A DNA stretch of 64,000 bases from Phocoena phocoena (taxonomy: Eukaryota > Chordata > Mammalia > Artiodactyla > Phocoenidae), in the NCBI RefSeq assembly GCF_963924675.1, contig NC_089219.1, forward strand, positions 154,152,288 through 154,216,287, read 5' to 3'. The number at the start of each line of letters is the position of its first letter. Within the stretch, counting starts at the first letter, position 1. The notes below the pieces were generated by a model. The model had not been told where the DNA came from. It made no database searches and saw only the letters and a program-made list of their open reading frames with translations. This document shows positions 22,388-32,508 of the stretch, piece by piece. The translations under genes and the position numbers were made by a program.

Positions 22388-25098
22388 GATTATTGAATCA
22401 TTCCTGGTTCCCCGGAATAAATACCACTTGATCATTGGTGCATGATACTTTTTATAGATTATTGAGTTTGATTTGCTGATAATTGTAGAGATTTTTTTGC
22501 ATCAGAGATATTGGCCTGTAATTTTCTTTTATTTTGTAGTGTCTTTATCTAGTTTTGGTATCAGGGTAATGGTGGCCTTATAGAATGAATTTGGAAGTGT
22601 TCTATCTTCTTCATTTTTGGAATAGTCTAAAAATTATAGGTATTAGTTATTCTTTATATGTTTGGTAGAGTTCATCTGTAAAGCCGTTGGATCCTGGACT
22701 TTTGTTTGCTAGTTTTTGTTGTTTTGTTTTTGTTTGTTTGTTTGTTTTTACTGATTCAATTTTACTCCTAGTGATTAGTCTTGTCAGATTGTCTATTTCT
22801 TCCTGATTCAGTCTTGAAAGGTTGTATGTTTCTAGAAATTTGTCCATTTTTTCTAGATTGTCCGATTTGTTGGCATATAACTGTTCATAGTATTCTCATG
22901 ATGTTTTGTATCTGTGTGGTATTGGTTGTTATTTCTCATCTTGTGTGTTTAGGTCCTCTCTCTTTTCTTCTTGGTGAGCCTGGCTAAGGTTTATTAATTT
23001 CGTTTGCCTTTTCAATGATCCAGCTCTTGGTTTCTTTGATATTTTCTGGGTTTTTTAGTCTATGTTTTATTTATTTCCTTGCTGATCTTTATTGTTACCT
23101 CCCTCCTGCTGACTTTGGGCTTTGTTTGTTTTTCTTTATCTAATTCCTTTATATGGAAGTTGAGGTTGTTTATTTGAAATTTTTCTTATTTCTTGTGATA
23201 GGCCCGTATTTTTATAAACTTCCCTCTTAAAACTGCTTTTGCTGCATTCCATAGATTTTGGAAAGTTGTTTCCATTTTCATTTGTCTTGAGGTATTTTCT
23301 GATTTCCCTTTTGATTTCTTCATTGACCCATTGGTTTTTTAGTAGCATGTTGCTTAATCTCCACATGTTTCTTCTCTTCCCATTTTTCTTCCTGTAATTG
23401 ATTTCTATTTTCATACCACTGTGGTTGGAAAAAATACTTGATATAATTTTTATCTTCTTAAACTTGTTGGGACTTATTCTGTGGCCTAGCATGTGCTGTA
23501 TCCTGGAGAATGTTTTTTCTTTTTGCTGTTCTAATTGGGTGATTTCCATTATTCTATCTTCTAGATCACTTGCACATTATTTTGTATTACCAAGACTGCT
23601 GTTCATTTCTTCTAATGTGTTTTCATTTCAGTTATTGTATTCATCTGTTCTGACTGGTTCTTTTTTTTATATTTTATAGTTCCTAAGTAAAATTCTCACT
23701 ATGTCCATCTATTCTTTTTCCCAATTCTATTAGCATTCTTATCACTAATGCTTTGAATTCTTTATCTGGTAAATTTGTTATTTCTGTCCATTGGTTGTTT
23801 TTTCAGGGTTTTTCTCTGGCTCTTCAAATGAGTCAAATTCCTCTGTCTTCTCATTTTGCTTATATTCCTCTGTCTCTATGAAATTAGGTGAAACAGTTGC
23901 CTATAGCAGTCTTGAAGGAGTGTCCTTATGTAGGAGCTTCCCTATAGTCTGTGTGTGTCCAGTGGCTTTGGTGGGAGAGTTGTATTTGACATGAACACAA
24001 GTCCTGTCTTTCCTCAGGATGTGCTGGCAGCTATCACCTTAGTAAGAAGGGGGGCTGAAAATAGAAGGGCTAGGGCCAGAGTTGGGTGTGAGGCGGGACT
24101 TCCTCTCTGCTTAGTGGCTGTCACTGCCCTACTGGGGGTCGGGTCAAGTCCCAAGCTACTGGAGCAGAATCCCTGAGGGTCAGTTCCAAGCTGAGTCAGT
24201 TCCCTTTAAGTGCGTGCTCTTCCCCCTCCCAGCACTGGAACCCTCACCCCAGAGGAGAGCAGTACTGGAGTATGAGGGGTTGGCGTGGGTATCTGGTGAG
24301 GGTCAAGCATGGTGTGTTGCTGTCTGGCTGCTATCAGAAATTCAGACTGCCTCTGATAGGCTGCCTTTTGCAATCATCTGTAATGGCTGCCCCCTCCCTG
24401 CTCAGATGCTGCTTATGGTTTGAACTACTTCGGCATCTCACAGCCAAGCCTTTTCCTTAGTCATGGCAGCCCTTGCTCCAGTGTGGAGCTGCAACGCCAG
24501 GTAAGTGGTGCGGGAGGGTTCAATCAGCTCAGGCTGGGGCAGGTACCAGGGTGGTCACAAGACACCAGTCAGTCACTCAAGCAGTTTCAGTCTGCCCTCT
24601 CTGCCCTGCTTTGGAAGCAAGCAAGTGTTTATGCACTTCTCTGCAGCAGAGTCCAGGCTTCCCACAGTCCTCCTGTTAGTCTCACGGGTCCTCCAGTCAG
24701 CCAAGGTCCTCCAGTCATCATCCTTTTGTTGGATTTGAGTGTTGGGGCACCCAGTGTGTGGCTCAAAACACTCACTCTTTAGGGAGGGTCTCCACCTGTG
24801 TAGTCTCTCTTTTACTCTGAGTCCTCTCCCAGGGGCACAGATCCTGACCTGATTGCTTTTCTTCCCTTGCTACCCAATTCTGTGTGATCTTTCTTAAAGT
24901 CTTGGTTGTGCAGGAGTCCTTCTGCTAGTCTCCAGTTAGTTTTCAGTGAGAGTTGTTCCACATATAGATATATTGTTGATGTGTTCACAGGTGCAGATGA
25001 GTTCTGCATCTGCCATCTTGATTCAAGTCCAAGGAGCCGTTTTTATTTCTTTATTTAATAAAATTATTTCTTTTTATTTAATTTGCAATACCTATCAT

Positions 25099-25331
25099 TT
25101 CTTCTTCTTCTTCTTCTTCTTCTTCTTCTTTTTTTTTTTTCCGTATGCGGGCCTCTCACTGCCGTAGCCTCTCCCATCGCGGAGCACAGGCTCCGGACGC
25201 GCAGGCTCAGCGGCCATGGCTCACAGGCCCAGCCGCTCCGCGGCATGTGGGATCCTCCCGGACCAGGGCACAAACGCACGTCCCCTGCATCAGCAGGCGG
25301 ACTCTCAACCACTGCGCCACCAGGAAAGCCC
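25099..25331 (-). mobile_element. CHR-2-type SINE, short form, with (TTC)n tail
   Basis: The head at the right end reads CGCCACCAGGAAAGCC, the body contains GCTCCGCGGCATGTGGGATC, and the left end is a T-run preceded by ten or so TTC units (25099-25130). A tail evolving into a GAA/TTC microsatellite is common in SINEs. The body is less degenerate than the older repeats nearby. Confidence 0.88.
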
Positions 25332-25439
25332 TCTTCTTTTTTTAAATCAGATCATATATACATATTTTTATTAAAGTATAGTTGATGTATAATATTATAT
25401 GTCTACAGGTGTACAATATAGTGATTCACAATTTTTAAA

Positions 25440-25729
25440 AAATAAATTTATTTATTTTTGGCTGTGTTGGGTCTTCGTTTCTGCGTAGGGGCTTTCTGTA
25501 GTTGCAGCCAGCGGGGGCTACTCTTCACTGTGGTGCACGGGCTTCTCATTGCGGTTGCTTCTCTTGTTGCAGAGCACGCGCTCTAGGCATGCAGGCTTCA
25601 GTAGTTGTGGTGCGTAGGCTCTAGAGTGCAGGCTCAGTAGTTGTGGCGCACAGGCTTAGTTGCTCCATGGCATGTGTCGCCTGCATTGGCAGGCAGATTC
25701 TCAACCACTGCGCCATCCAGGAAGCCCAT
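25440..25729 (-). mobile_element. CHR-type SINE, long form, inside L1 3' UTR
   Basis: The right end reads CGCCATCCAGGAAGCCC (head, complement) and the left end is an A-rich tail complement. Flanks GATTCACAATTTTTAAA (25423-25439) and GATTCATAATTTTTAAA (25730-25746) differ by one base and are the target duplication. An internal deletion removes the GGGATCTTCC box region near 25672. Confidence 0.88.
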
Positions 25730-26106
25730 GATTCATAATTTTTAAAGGTTATACTCCGTTTATACTTATAAAATATCGGCTATATTCCCTGCATTGTACA
25801 ATATATCCTTGTAATTTATTTTACATCTAATAGTTTGTGCCTCTTAATCCTCTACCCTTATATTGTCCCTCCCCCTTCTCTCTCCCCACTGGTAACCACT
25901 AGTTTATTCTCTATATCTGTGAGTCTGCTTCTTTTTCCTTATATTCATTAGTTTGTTGTATTTTTTAGATTCTACATATAAGTGATATCATACAGTATTT
26001 GTCTTTCTGTGTCTGACTTACTTCTCTTAGCATAATATCCTCTAAGTCCATCCATGTTGCTACAAATGGCAAAATTTCATTTCTTTTTATGGCTGAGTAA
26101 TATTCC

Positions 26107-26108
<2 letters not shown>

Positions 26109-26138
<30 letters not shown>
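26109..26138. repeat. (TG)n inside L1 ORF2
   Basis: About 15 TG units directly follow TATTCCATTG, at the same L1 position as the run at 20077. Confidence 0.9.
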
Positions 26139-26140
<2 letters not shown>

Positions 26141-26560
26141 CATACACACATACCACATCTTCTTATCCATTCATCTATTGATGGACATTTAGGTTGCTTC
26201 CATATTTTGGCTATCACAAATGATGCTGCTATGAACATTGGCATGCATATATCTTTTTGAATTAGTGTTTTCATTTTTTTTTCTTGGATATATACCCAGG
26301 AGTTGAACTGCTGGATCATGTGGCAGTTCTATTTTTAGTTTTTTGAGAAACTGCCATACTGTTTTCCACAGTGGCTGCACAAATTTACATTCCCACCAAC
26401 AGTGGAACCCAGTGTTCGAGGGTTCCTTTTTCTCCACATCCTTGCCAACATGTGTTATTTGTGTTCTTTTTGGTGATAGCCATTCTAACAGGTGTGAGTT
26501 GATATCTCATTGTGGTTTTGATTTGCATCATTTCCCTGATGATTAGCGTCGTTGAGCATC

Positions 26561-26912
26561 TTTTTTTTTTTAACATCTTTATTGGAGTATAATTGCTTTA
26601 CAATGGTGTGTTAGTTTCTGCCTTATAACAAAGTGAATCAGTTATACATATACATATGTTCCCATATCTCTTCCCTCTTGCAACTCCCTCCCTCCCAACC
26701 TCCCTAACCCACCCTTCCAGGCGGTCACAAAGCACCAAGCTGATCTCCCTCTGCTATGCGGCTGCTTCCCACTAGCTATCTACCTTATGTTTGGTAGTGT
26801 ATATATGTCCATGCCTCTCTCTCGCTCTGTCACAGCTTACCCTTCCCCCTCCCCATATCCTCAAGTCCGTTCTCCAGTAGGTCTGTGTCTTTATTCCTGT
26901 CTTACCCCTAAA
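26561..26912 (-). mobile_element. 5'-truncated younger L1 3' end
   Basis: Starts with a T-run then AACATCTTTATTGGAGTATA, the complement of the AATAAAGATGTT tail of the two younger plus-sense L1s. The GGCGGTCACAAAGCACC and GCTGCTTCCCACTAGCTATC sections match the same subfamily. It ends near CTTACCCCTA. Confidence 0.85.
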
Positions 26913-28435
26913 AACTATCTTTTAAAAGAATTATTATATCATAGCTCCACTTTGACTGGAGGGCCAGCAAATCCAAATTATCACTGAAGCAGGAGGCTCT
27001 GAGGGGGTCAGAGAGCTAGAGCCATCAGGTTTAACCCCAGATCCAGCATCCTGTAAGGCATGGAGTAGCTGGGGCAGGATGAGGCTGAAGTGTCACATGC
27101 TGCCCCATAGTTTACAGGGTGGATTGACTGCTCCTGGGAGGGGCTGCCCCTTCTCCCGGAGTAGCCACCACAGTGCTAGTACATAAGCACTCAATAGTGG
27201 TCGCTGATGGTCTGGGACAAATAAGTGCCCCACACCTTTCAGTCTCCAGGAGTCAGCTGGGGTGCCTGCCCCTGGCCCTTCTGCTGTCAGTATCCCAGTC
27301 CTTATCCCTTGTGTGGGGAAATGTGTGCTGTGCACTCCTGTCAATTCAATCCGTCCCATCAATATTGAGTCCTGACTGTGCAGAGCCCTCTGGGAAGAGC
27401 TGTAGGAGAAACACAGAGAAATCAGACATTGCCCTGCCCGTTGAGGAACTCACGATTTAATAAAAAGCAACACGCAAAGGCTTGAAGGATGTGACATGCA
27501 AGATGTAGAGTACAAGCAAAGTGTTTGGAGAGTGGGGAGGGATCAGGGAAGGTTTCACAGTGAGGTGGAATTTGAGCTGAGACTTGAAGGATGGAGCAGA
27601 AGGAATGTTCAAAGCACAGATCCCAGGACCCCTCTCTCCACTTTGCTAACCTCTACGACATTTGCCCATAGCTGTATGCACATGCAAAGCCAGCAGTCAC
27701 CTTGCAAACAGGTGCTATACGTAGCCTCTCCTGTCACAGGTGGGCCCTATTGCTCCCAAATTCCTTTTCTCTCTGACATTTCAGTAGTGCTTCCTTTCTT
27801 TTACTTCAGGATTTGATTCCCTGGGGCTTGTCATCCAGGAGGATGGTGAACACTGGGCAGTTATCAGGCATTTGCCCCACAGCATAAAAGAGTACATTGG
27901 ATTCCCTCCTGGAGCAGGTTTCATTAGGATGGGAGAAAAGCATGGGAGTATCAGTGGGCATCTGGCCCCAGGGCAGATGGGTTGGTGGGGGGAGAGGGCA
28001 CCTGGTGGGGAAAAGGGGGCAAAGAAAGGGGTAGCTGGGAGCTCTGACAATGAACTTCCCCTACTTCACAGCTCTGACTGGCCAGGCTATGCAGTCTATG
28101 CCTACTTAAGCTCCTTCACTCGCTAGACCTCCTCCCTCCTTTTCCCTTCCTCCTCTTTTCTTTCTCCAAGTACCTTTTCTCCTACCCTCTTTCCAAAGGA
28201 TGTCCCATCATGTCCCAGCACACTGCCTGGGTCCAGACTGGGGAGAGAGGCATGGGCTGGCTGTCCTAAAGATGCTGTGTTTCTGTCCTGGATCTGCCCC
28301 AGCTAAGATGCTTGTTAGTGGCCAGAAAGACGTGTGACTTCGTCTGTCTAAACTCTGGTTTCCCTCCTTATAGAATGGGTGGATCTCTGCCTCCACCTTC
28401 CTTCCTCTCAACTGGCTATGGTGGAGAAGAGCACA
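26913..28435. other. Intergenic, no gene recognised
   Basis: Several short frames overlap on both strands with no recognisable protein. At about 27340-27610 is a stretch (CCTGCCCGTTGAGGAACTCA, then GAGCTGAGACTTGAAGGATG) typical of an old dispersed mammalian repeat that I cannot name safely. MIR-like traces occur at 27170-27210 and 28340-28390. Confidence 0.4.
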
Positions 28436-28439
28436 GGAC

Positions 28440-28640
28440 ATGGGTTCTGATCTCAATTCTCTTCGCTAGCTATGGCAGCCTAGAGAACTCAATCTCCCCA
28501 AACCTCTGTTTTCCATATGTAAAATACAGATAATAATGCTCACCCCATGTTTTTTGAGGATCAAATAAGACAGCATGTGCTAAAATGCTTACTTAGTGCC
28601 TGGCACAAAGCAGGAGTTCAATGAGTTAAGTGAAGGGGTT
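28440..28640 (+). repeat. MIR SINE
   Basis: Shows the MIR progression TGTAAAATACAGATAATAAT, then GAGGATCAAATAAGACAG and TGCCTGGCACAAAGCAGG. Moderately diverged. Confidence 0.75.
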
Positions 28641-28769
28641 AGTTGAAAGCATTAAAAGTGGCAGGAGATTTTGCGTATCTCACATATCGTACTGACTCTA
28701 GCACAGTAGTGTGGTGTGGTGAAAGTCAGCAAGGGTTCCTCTAACTTCTGATTCTCCCCGTCCCCCCAG

Positions 28770-28886
28770 GGCTGAGTGGTCTAGGACCAGTCACTTCCCT
28801 GGCCAGGTTTTGGGGAGCATCCTGCAGGCGGCGCTCACCCATCATTTCCGCCTCAACAGAGTTGGGGCTGCCGTAGGGAGCGACAG
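28770..28886 (+). other. Orphan exon candidate
   Basis: A pyrimidine tract ending CCGTCCCCCCAG precedes a 117 bp interval that closes with CGACAG|GTGAGGGG, a strong donor. The interval is a multiple of three, and one frame is open throughout (beginning AEWSRTSHFPGQ). I recognise no family. It borders a GC-rich island. It could be a lncRNA exon, part of an unassigned transcript, or a chance pairing of splice-like sites. On the opposite strand ATGATGG|GTGAGC at about 28840 is a competing donor. Confidence 0.25.
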
Positions 28887-28998
28887 GTGAGGGGAAGTGT
28901 GAAGGAAAAACAGCCCCACGCATCGCTCACATATTTACATCAGAACTGTCAAAATAGTTATTTTAAGTCGAGTTCCGTCTGCTGCGGGTTTAAAATCA

Positions 28999-29052
28999 AG
29001 CAGGGCGGGGGCGGGGGCGCCCTGCTGGGGAGCGGGGGCGGCGGGCGCGGAA
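28999..29052 (+). promoter_or_regulatory. G-rich, CpG-containing island core
   Basis: Runs of GGGG/GGGGG separated by one to a few bases (GCGGGGGCGGGGGCGCC, then GGGGAGCGGGGGCGGCGGGC) could fold as a G-quadruplex and contain Sp1-type GGGCGG boxes. It is the most CpG-rich spot between 18.1 and 44 kb. No TATA box is seen. It may be a small promoter or enhancer; this is inferred from composition only. Confidence 0.35.
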
Positions 29053-29060
29053 GTTTTGTT

Positions 29061-30942
29061 CTCAGAAGTTTTGTCTGACATGCTCAGCAGCGGTTGCTGC
29101 TTAATGGACAAAAGCTAGTACTACTGAAACCAAGTTTTCCAAAAAATCAATATTACTACAACTGTGAAGCCCTTGCCTTCCATCTAGTCTCACCATAATG
29201 AAATTCAGTCGTGGCATGATTTTTGAGCTGCCTTTCTCAGGTCACATTGTTCTACAGAATGTGTTAGTGGGGTTAGTGTCAAAGCTCAAGGCTGTAACCT
29301 TTTGTTCCCTCCTAGAAGCAAAGGATATTTAAAAAGTAATTATTTATGGGTTCTTAAATGATGAATTCGGTCGTTGGGTTGAGTTTGCCACAATTAAGAC
29401 TGATGTTTACTTATATTGAGGAAACTGGATTGTAATCCTTAAGTCTGACTTTTTGTCATCCCATTTTCAATATTTCATTATTATACATAATAATGTTGTT
29501 TAGTTATCTAAACAACACATTGAAACTCAGCCTCTGCTAATGATCAGTGTCATGCTAGATACTCTGGAAAATAAAAATGTGTGAAGGCTACTGTCTGGGT
29601 GGGGGAAGAAGACTAATCACATGGAAACGTTGACCAAAACAACCCCATCCTGAGTGTGTGATAAAAGAAGATTGGAACAATAGAAATTTAGAAAAGATTG
29701 CAGTGGGTTGAACTTTCATGGGGGCTTCATGGTGGAAGTGGCACTTGAACTGGGCTCTGAAGGATGGATATGCAGGTTCTGGTAGGAAAAAGAATCTGGG
29801 AAGGGCATTTACCAAAGGGTGAGAATAAGTGCTGGCGTGCTGTGCTGGGAATCCCTGAGAAGTCAAACTGGAGTGGCAATTGTGTGCGGGGGAGAGGTGG
29901 GACAGCGGGGAGATGGGTAGTTAGTTGTTCTTTCCTGTATCCCCTCCAACCGGATTTCCTCCCATTCTAAAACATCTTTTGGTGGGGGCTTTAAATTGCT
30001 TTAAAAAGGCAACAATATGTGAAACGTGAAGGTTGGAATCATTTTAGAGTCCTTGTGCTCAGTGGACACGATCTTAGGAGAAGGTCTCATCGGGTGACAA
30101 CCTACTTTCAGTTTTTGTTTATTCCTTGGATATTTTTTATGAGTTTATAGGCACATCTCAATAAAGAATGTAAATGGTACCTCCTCTCTTCTAGTTGAGG
30201 TGCGGGGGGTGACTCTGTCCTCTGCTGATATTTAGTCCAGAGTCTAACTGAAAAAACATGAAGACTACAGGGCAGAAAAGGATGGAAAATGAAACAGGAA
30301 CTAAATGCAGGAGTGGAGGGCAAGTGGATTCAGACAAGTTAAGAAATTAAAACAGTTCCATAGATTCTAAAGTAAATCTATAGTTACGGGTTAAATTAAA
30401 ATTGATATTTTCATTGTCAGTATTTAGGTGGAGTTAAACTTTGGGAATATTAAGACATGATACATTTATATTGATTCTTCCAGTTGGCTTTCCTTAAAGC
30501 ATAATAAAATGTTATATGCATAAATATGTAGATGTTTTCCAACATTGCTAGAAACTGAATTTTAATTTACTGAAGAATAATCTTTCATGCTTATTGCTTG
30601 AAATTTTGAATTTACATTTTTTTCTAACATCTTGAGATGTCTATAATCACATCTTGAAAATTTTCTTAAAAGTGGCAATACATGTGTCTGCATCTAAGGC
30701 ACGCCACAATGACTCTGGTTCAGTGTTATTGCTTTGGGTTCTTTGATTTACTGTCCAATGGAATGCCAAGTCTGGTTATATTCTAAACAAATGAATGGTC
30801 AATAGAATTTATTCTCCTAAAATTTTTGTTGGGTTTATATGAAGACTGGCATCTGAGTAGTCATTGGAAGTAAAGTATTTTGTGAGGAAAAATGGCTCAG
30901 TGTTCCACCTGATAGGAAAACAGGCAATTGTTTTCAGCATTT
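29061..30942. other. Intergenic, no gene recognised
   Basis: AT-rich in the second half. At about 29520-29840 is an old dispersed-repeat-like stretch (GGTGGAAGTGGCACTTGAAC, GGGCTCTGAAGGATGG), similar in style to the one at 27.4 kb. No coding exon seen. Confidence 0.4.
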
Positions 30943-30958
30943 AAAATAGGTGAAACTT

Positions 30959-31170
30959 GGGCTTCCCTGGTGGCACAGTGGTTGAGAGTCTGCCTGCCGA
31001 TGCAGGGGACACGGGTTTGTGCCCTGGTCTGGGAAGCTCCCACATGCTGCGGAGCAGCTGGGCCCTTGAGCCATGGTCGCTGAGCCTGCGCGCCTGGAGC
31101 CTGTGCTCCACAATGGTAGAGGCCACAACAGTGAGAGGCCCGTGTACCGAAAAAAAAAAAAAAAAAAAAA
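30959..31170 (+). mobile_element. CHR-2-type SINE, short form
   Basis: Head GGGCTTCCCTGGTGGCACAG, box-B-like GGGTTTGTGCCCTGG, end GAGAGGCCCGTGTACCG and a poly-A of about 20. The target duplication AAAATAGGTGAAACTT is at 30943-30958 and 31168-31183. The long intact poly-A and clear duplication suggest a fairly recent insertion. Confidence 0.93.
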
Positions 31171-31470
31171 ATAGGTGAAACTTTTCTATACTCATCTTGA
31201 TTGTGACATGTTCCATTTACACAAATGTAATTCAGTTAACTGTTAGTTTATTTATATATTTGTAGTTTTTAACCTGTAATAATTCTGATGTAGTTAAATT
31301 GCCAAATGTTACTTTGGGAGTTGATGCCTTAGGCCTTTCTCTAAGGTGCCTACTTTTCTCCTAATCCTCAAATTTTTCTCAATCCTAGCCCTTAAGGCTC
31401 TCTTGCTCCCTGCTTCTCTCCTTCTTCTGACTCAGCTCATTATTATGAGTTCACCTTTGGCTTCTTTAGC

Positions 31471-31690
31471 AATGTGGTGGTTATGAATGTACGTTTAGGA
31501 GTTTAATCCAGTTGCATCACTTTGTTGCTGTGTGATCTTGGATAAGTTACTTAACCTTTCTGTTTCTCCATCAGTGAAGTGGAATCCTAATAGAATCAAT
31601 CTTACTTTTGAAGAGTAAGTGAGATAATGCTTGTGAAGTGCCCAGCACTGTGACTGACCCCATAGTAAGCATGAGTATTAGCCAAGGTAG
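31471..31690 (+). repeat. MIR SINE
   Basis: Clear MIR order: TTGCTGTGTGATCTTGGATA, AGTTACTTAACCTTTCTG, then GTGAGATAATGCTTGTGAAG, CCCAGCACTGTGACTG and ATAGTAAGCATGAGTATTA. Confidence 0.8.
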
Positions 31691-32273
31691 TCTAGTTGTG
31701 TTATTGTAACAATCAACACAGGATTTATGTATCTCTAAAACACACACATTTATTTTTCATTCACCTGATATTGGCTGTGGGTCTGGGAGACTCTTCCAAG
31801 GGTTGGCTCAATGGTAAAGGCTGCTTCGACCTCGTGGCCCCTCCATCTCAACACATACTTCTGTGATCGATGATGTAGGTGGAGGCGAGTGGAGGGTCTC
31901 ACTGTCTGTCAAATGCTTTGGCCCAGAAATGACACATATCACTGCCCCTTAGAACCAATTGGCCAGAACTAGTCATGGGACCCAAAGTTAAAAGAAGCAA
32001 AGATGTAATCTTCCCATGTGCCCAGAAGGGGGATGAACCCTGCACTCGATGTTGCTATAGATAAAGAAAATGTCACAGTACACAGTGCAGCCGTATACCA
32101 GGCAAATGTCCTCCGGGAAGTTGGCTGATGTTGGAGCCACAGAAGTTTGAAGTTTTACATTAGGGCTTAAAGAGACCTTATGTTTTTCATTTGTCCTCAG
32201 AATTGAGGGTTCTGGGTGGCCTGGGTAGTCTAAAATAATGGCCCAAATTTAGAATAAGGCTGATATTTCATAG
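31691..32273. other. Intergenic, old repeat traces only
   Basis: At about 31690-32050 the sequence (CTCCATCTCAACACATACTT, AACCAATTGGCCAGAACTAG) resembles a widespread old mammalian repeat, but I cannot name it. No gene. Confidence 0.3.
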
Positions 32274-32285
32274 AAAATACATGAA

Positions 32286-32493
32286 GGGGCTTCCCTGGTG
32301 GCGCAGTGATTGAGAGTCCACCTGCCGATGCAGGGGACGCGGGTTCGTGCCCCGGTCTAGGAAGATCCCACATGCCGCAGAGCGGCTGGGCCCGTGAGCC
32401 ATGGCCGCTGACCCTGCGCGTCCGGGGCCTGTGCTCCGCAACAGCAGAGGCCACAACAGTGAGAGGCCCACGTACCGCAAAAAAAAAAAAAAA
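32286..32493 (+). mobile_element. CHR-2-type SINE, short form
   Basis: Head GGGGCTTCCCTGGTGGCGCA, end GAGAGGCCCACGTACCGC, poly-A of about 18. The target duplication AAAATACATGAAGGG is at 32274-32288 and 32494-32508; its last bases overlap the element's leading Gs. A recent-looking copy. Confidence 0.93.
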
Positions 32494-32508
32494 AAAATAC
32501 ATGAAGGG

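Larger units (their letters stand above)
19620..25036 (-). mobile_element. Long L1 with degenerate ORF2 and 5' end, host of a SINE
   Basis: On the minus strand the 5' end near 25036 reads CAAGATGGCAGATG, the YY1-type start of an L1 5' UTR. ORF2 fragments follow in order: the linker after the endonuclease (23549-23136, IISSIFSNHSGMKIEINYRK), reverse-transcriptase pieces (22847-22647, 21738-21490, 21282-21058) and the C-terminus (20206-19931). The 3' end is near 19620 with AATAAA. Stops and frameshifts break every frame. I do not recognise ORF1 or most of the endonuclease, so a large internal deletion is likely. The 23.7-25.0 kb part is assigned as 5' UTR with less certainty. Confidence 0.85.
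25345..26560 (-). mobile_element. L1 3' portion, interrupted by a SINE
   Basis: A minus-sense L1 ORF2 C-terminus and 3' UTR, with frames at 26437-26077 reading [18 protein letters not shown] sequence, and a 3' end near 25345 with AATAAA-like sequence. A SINE splits it at 25440-25729. It breaks off at about 26560, where a younger L1 3' end begins. Confidence 0.82.

Noticed and set aside
21490..23549. Minus-strand frames resembling reverse transcriptase, as possible genes
   Set aside because: They are ORF2 fragments of a decayed L1 with stops between them, so they are covered by the mobile-element entry.
25064..25312. Poly-Arg/Lys frame (KKKRRRRRRR)
   Set aside because: Artefact of the (TTC)n tail of a CHR-2 SINE.
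20077..26138. Cys-Val / Thr-His frames across GT tracts
   Set aside because: Translation of microsatellite DNA inside L1.
30959..32493. tRNA genes suggested by tRNA-like heads
   Set aside because: The tRNA-like parts are SINE heads with target duplications and poly-A tails.
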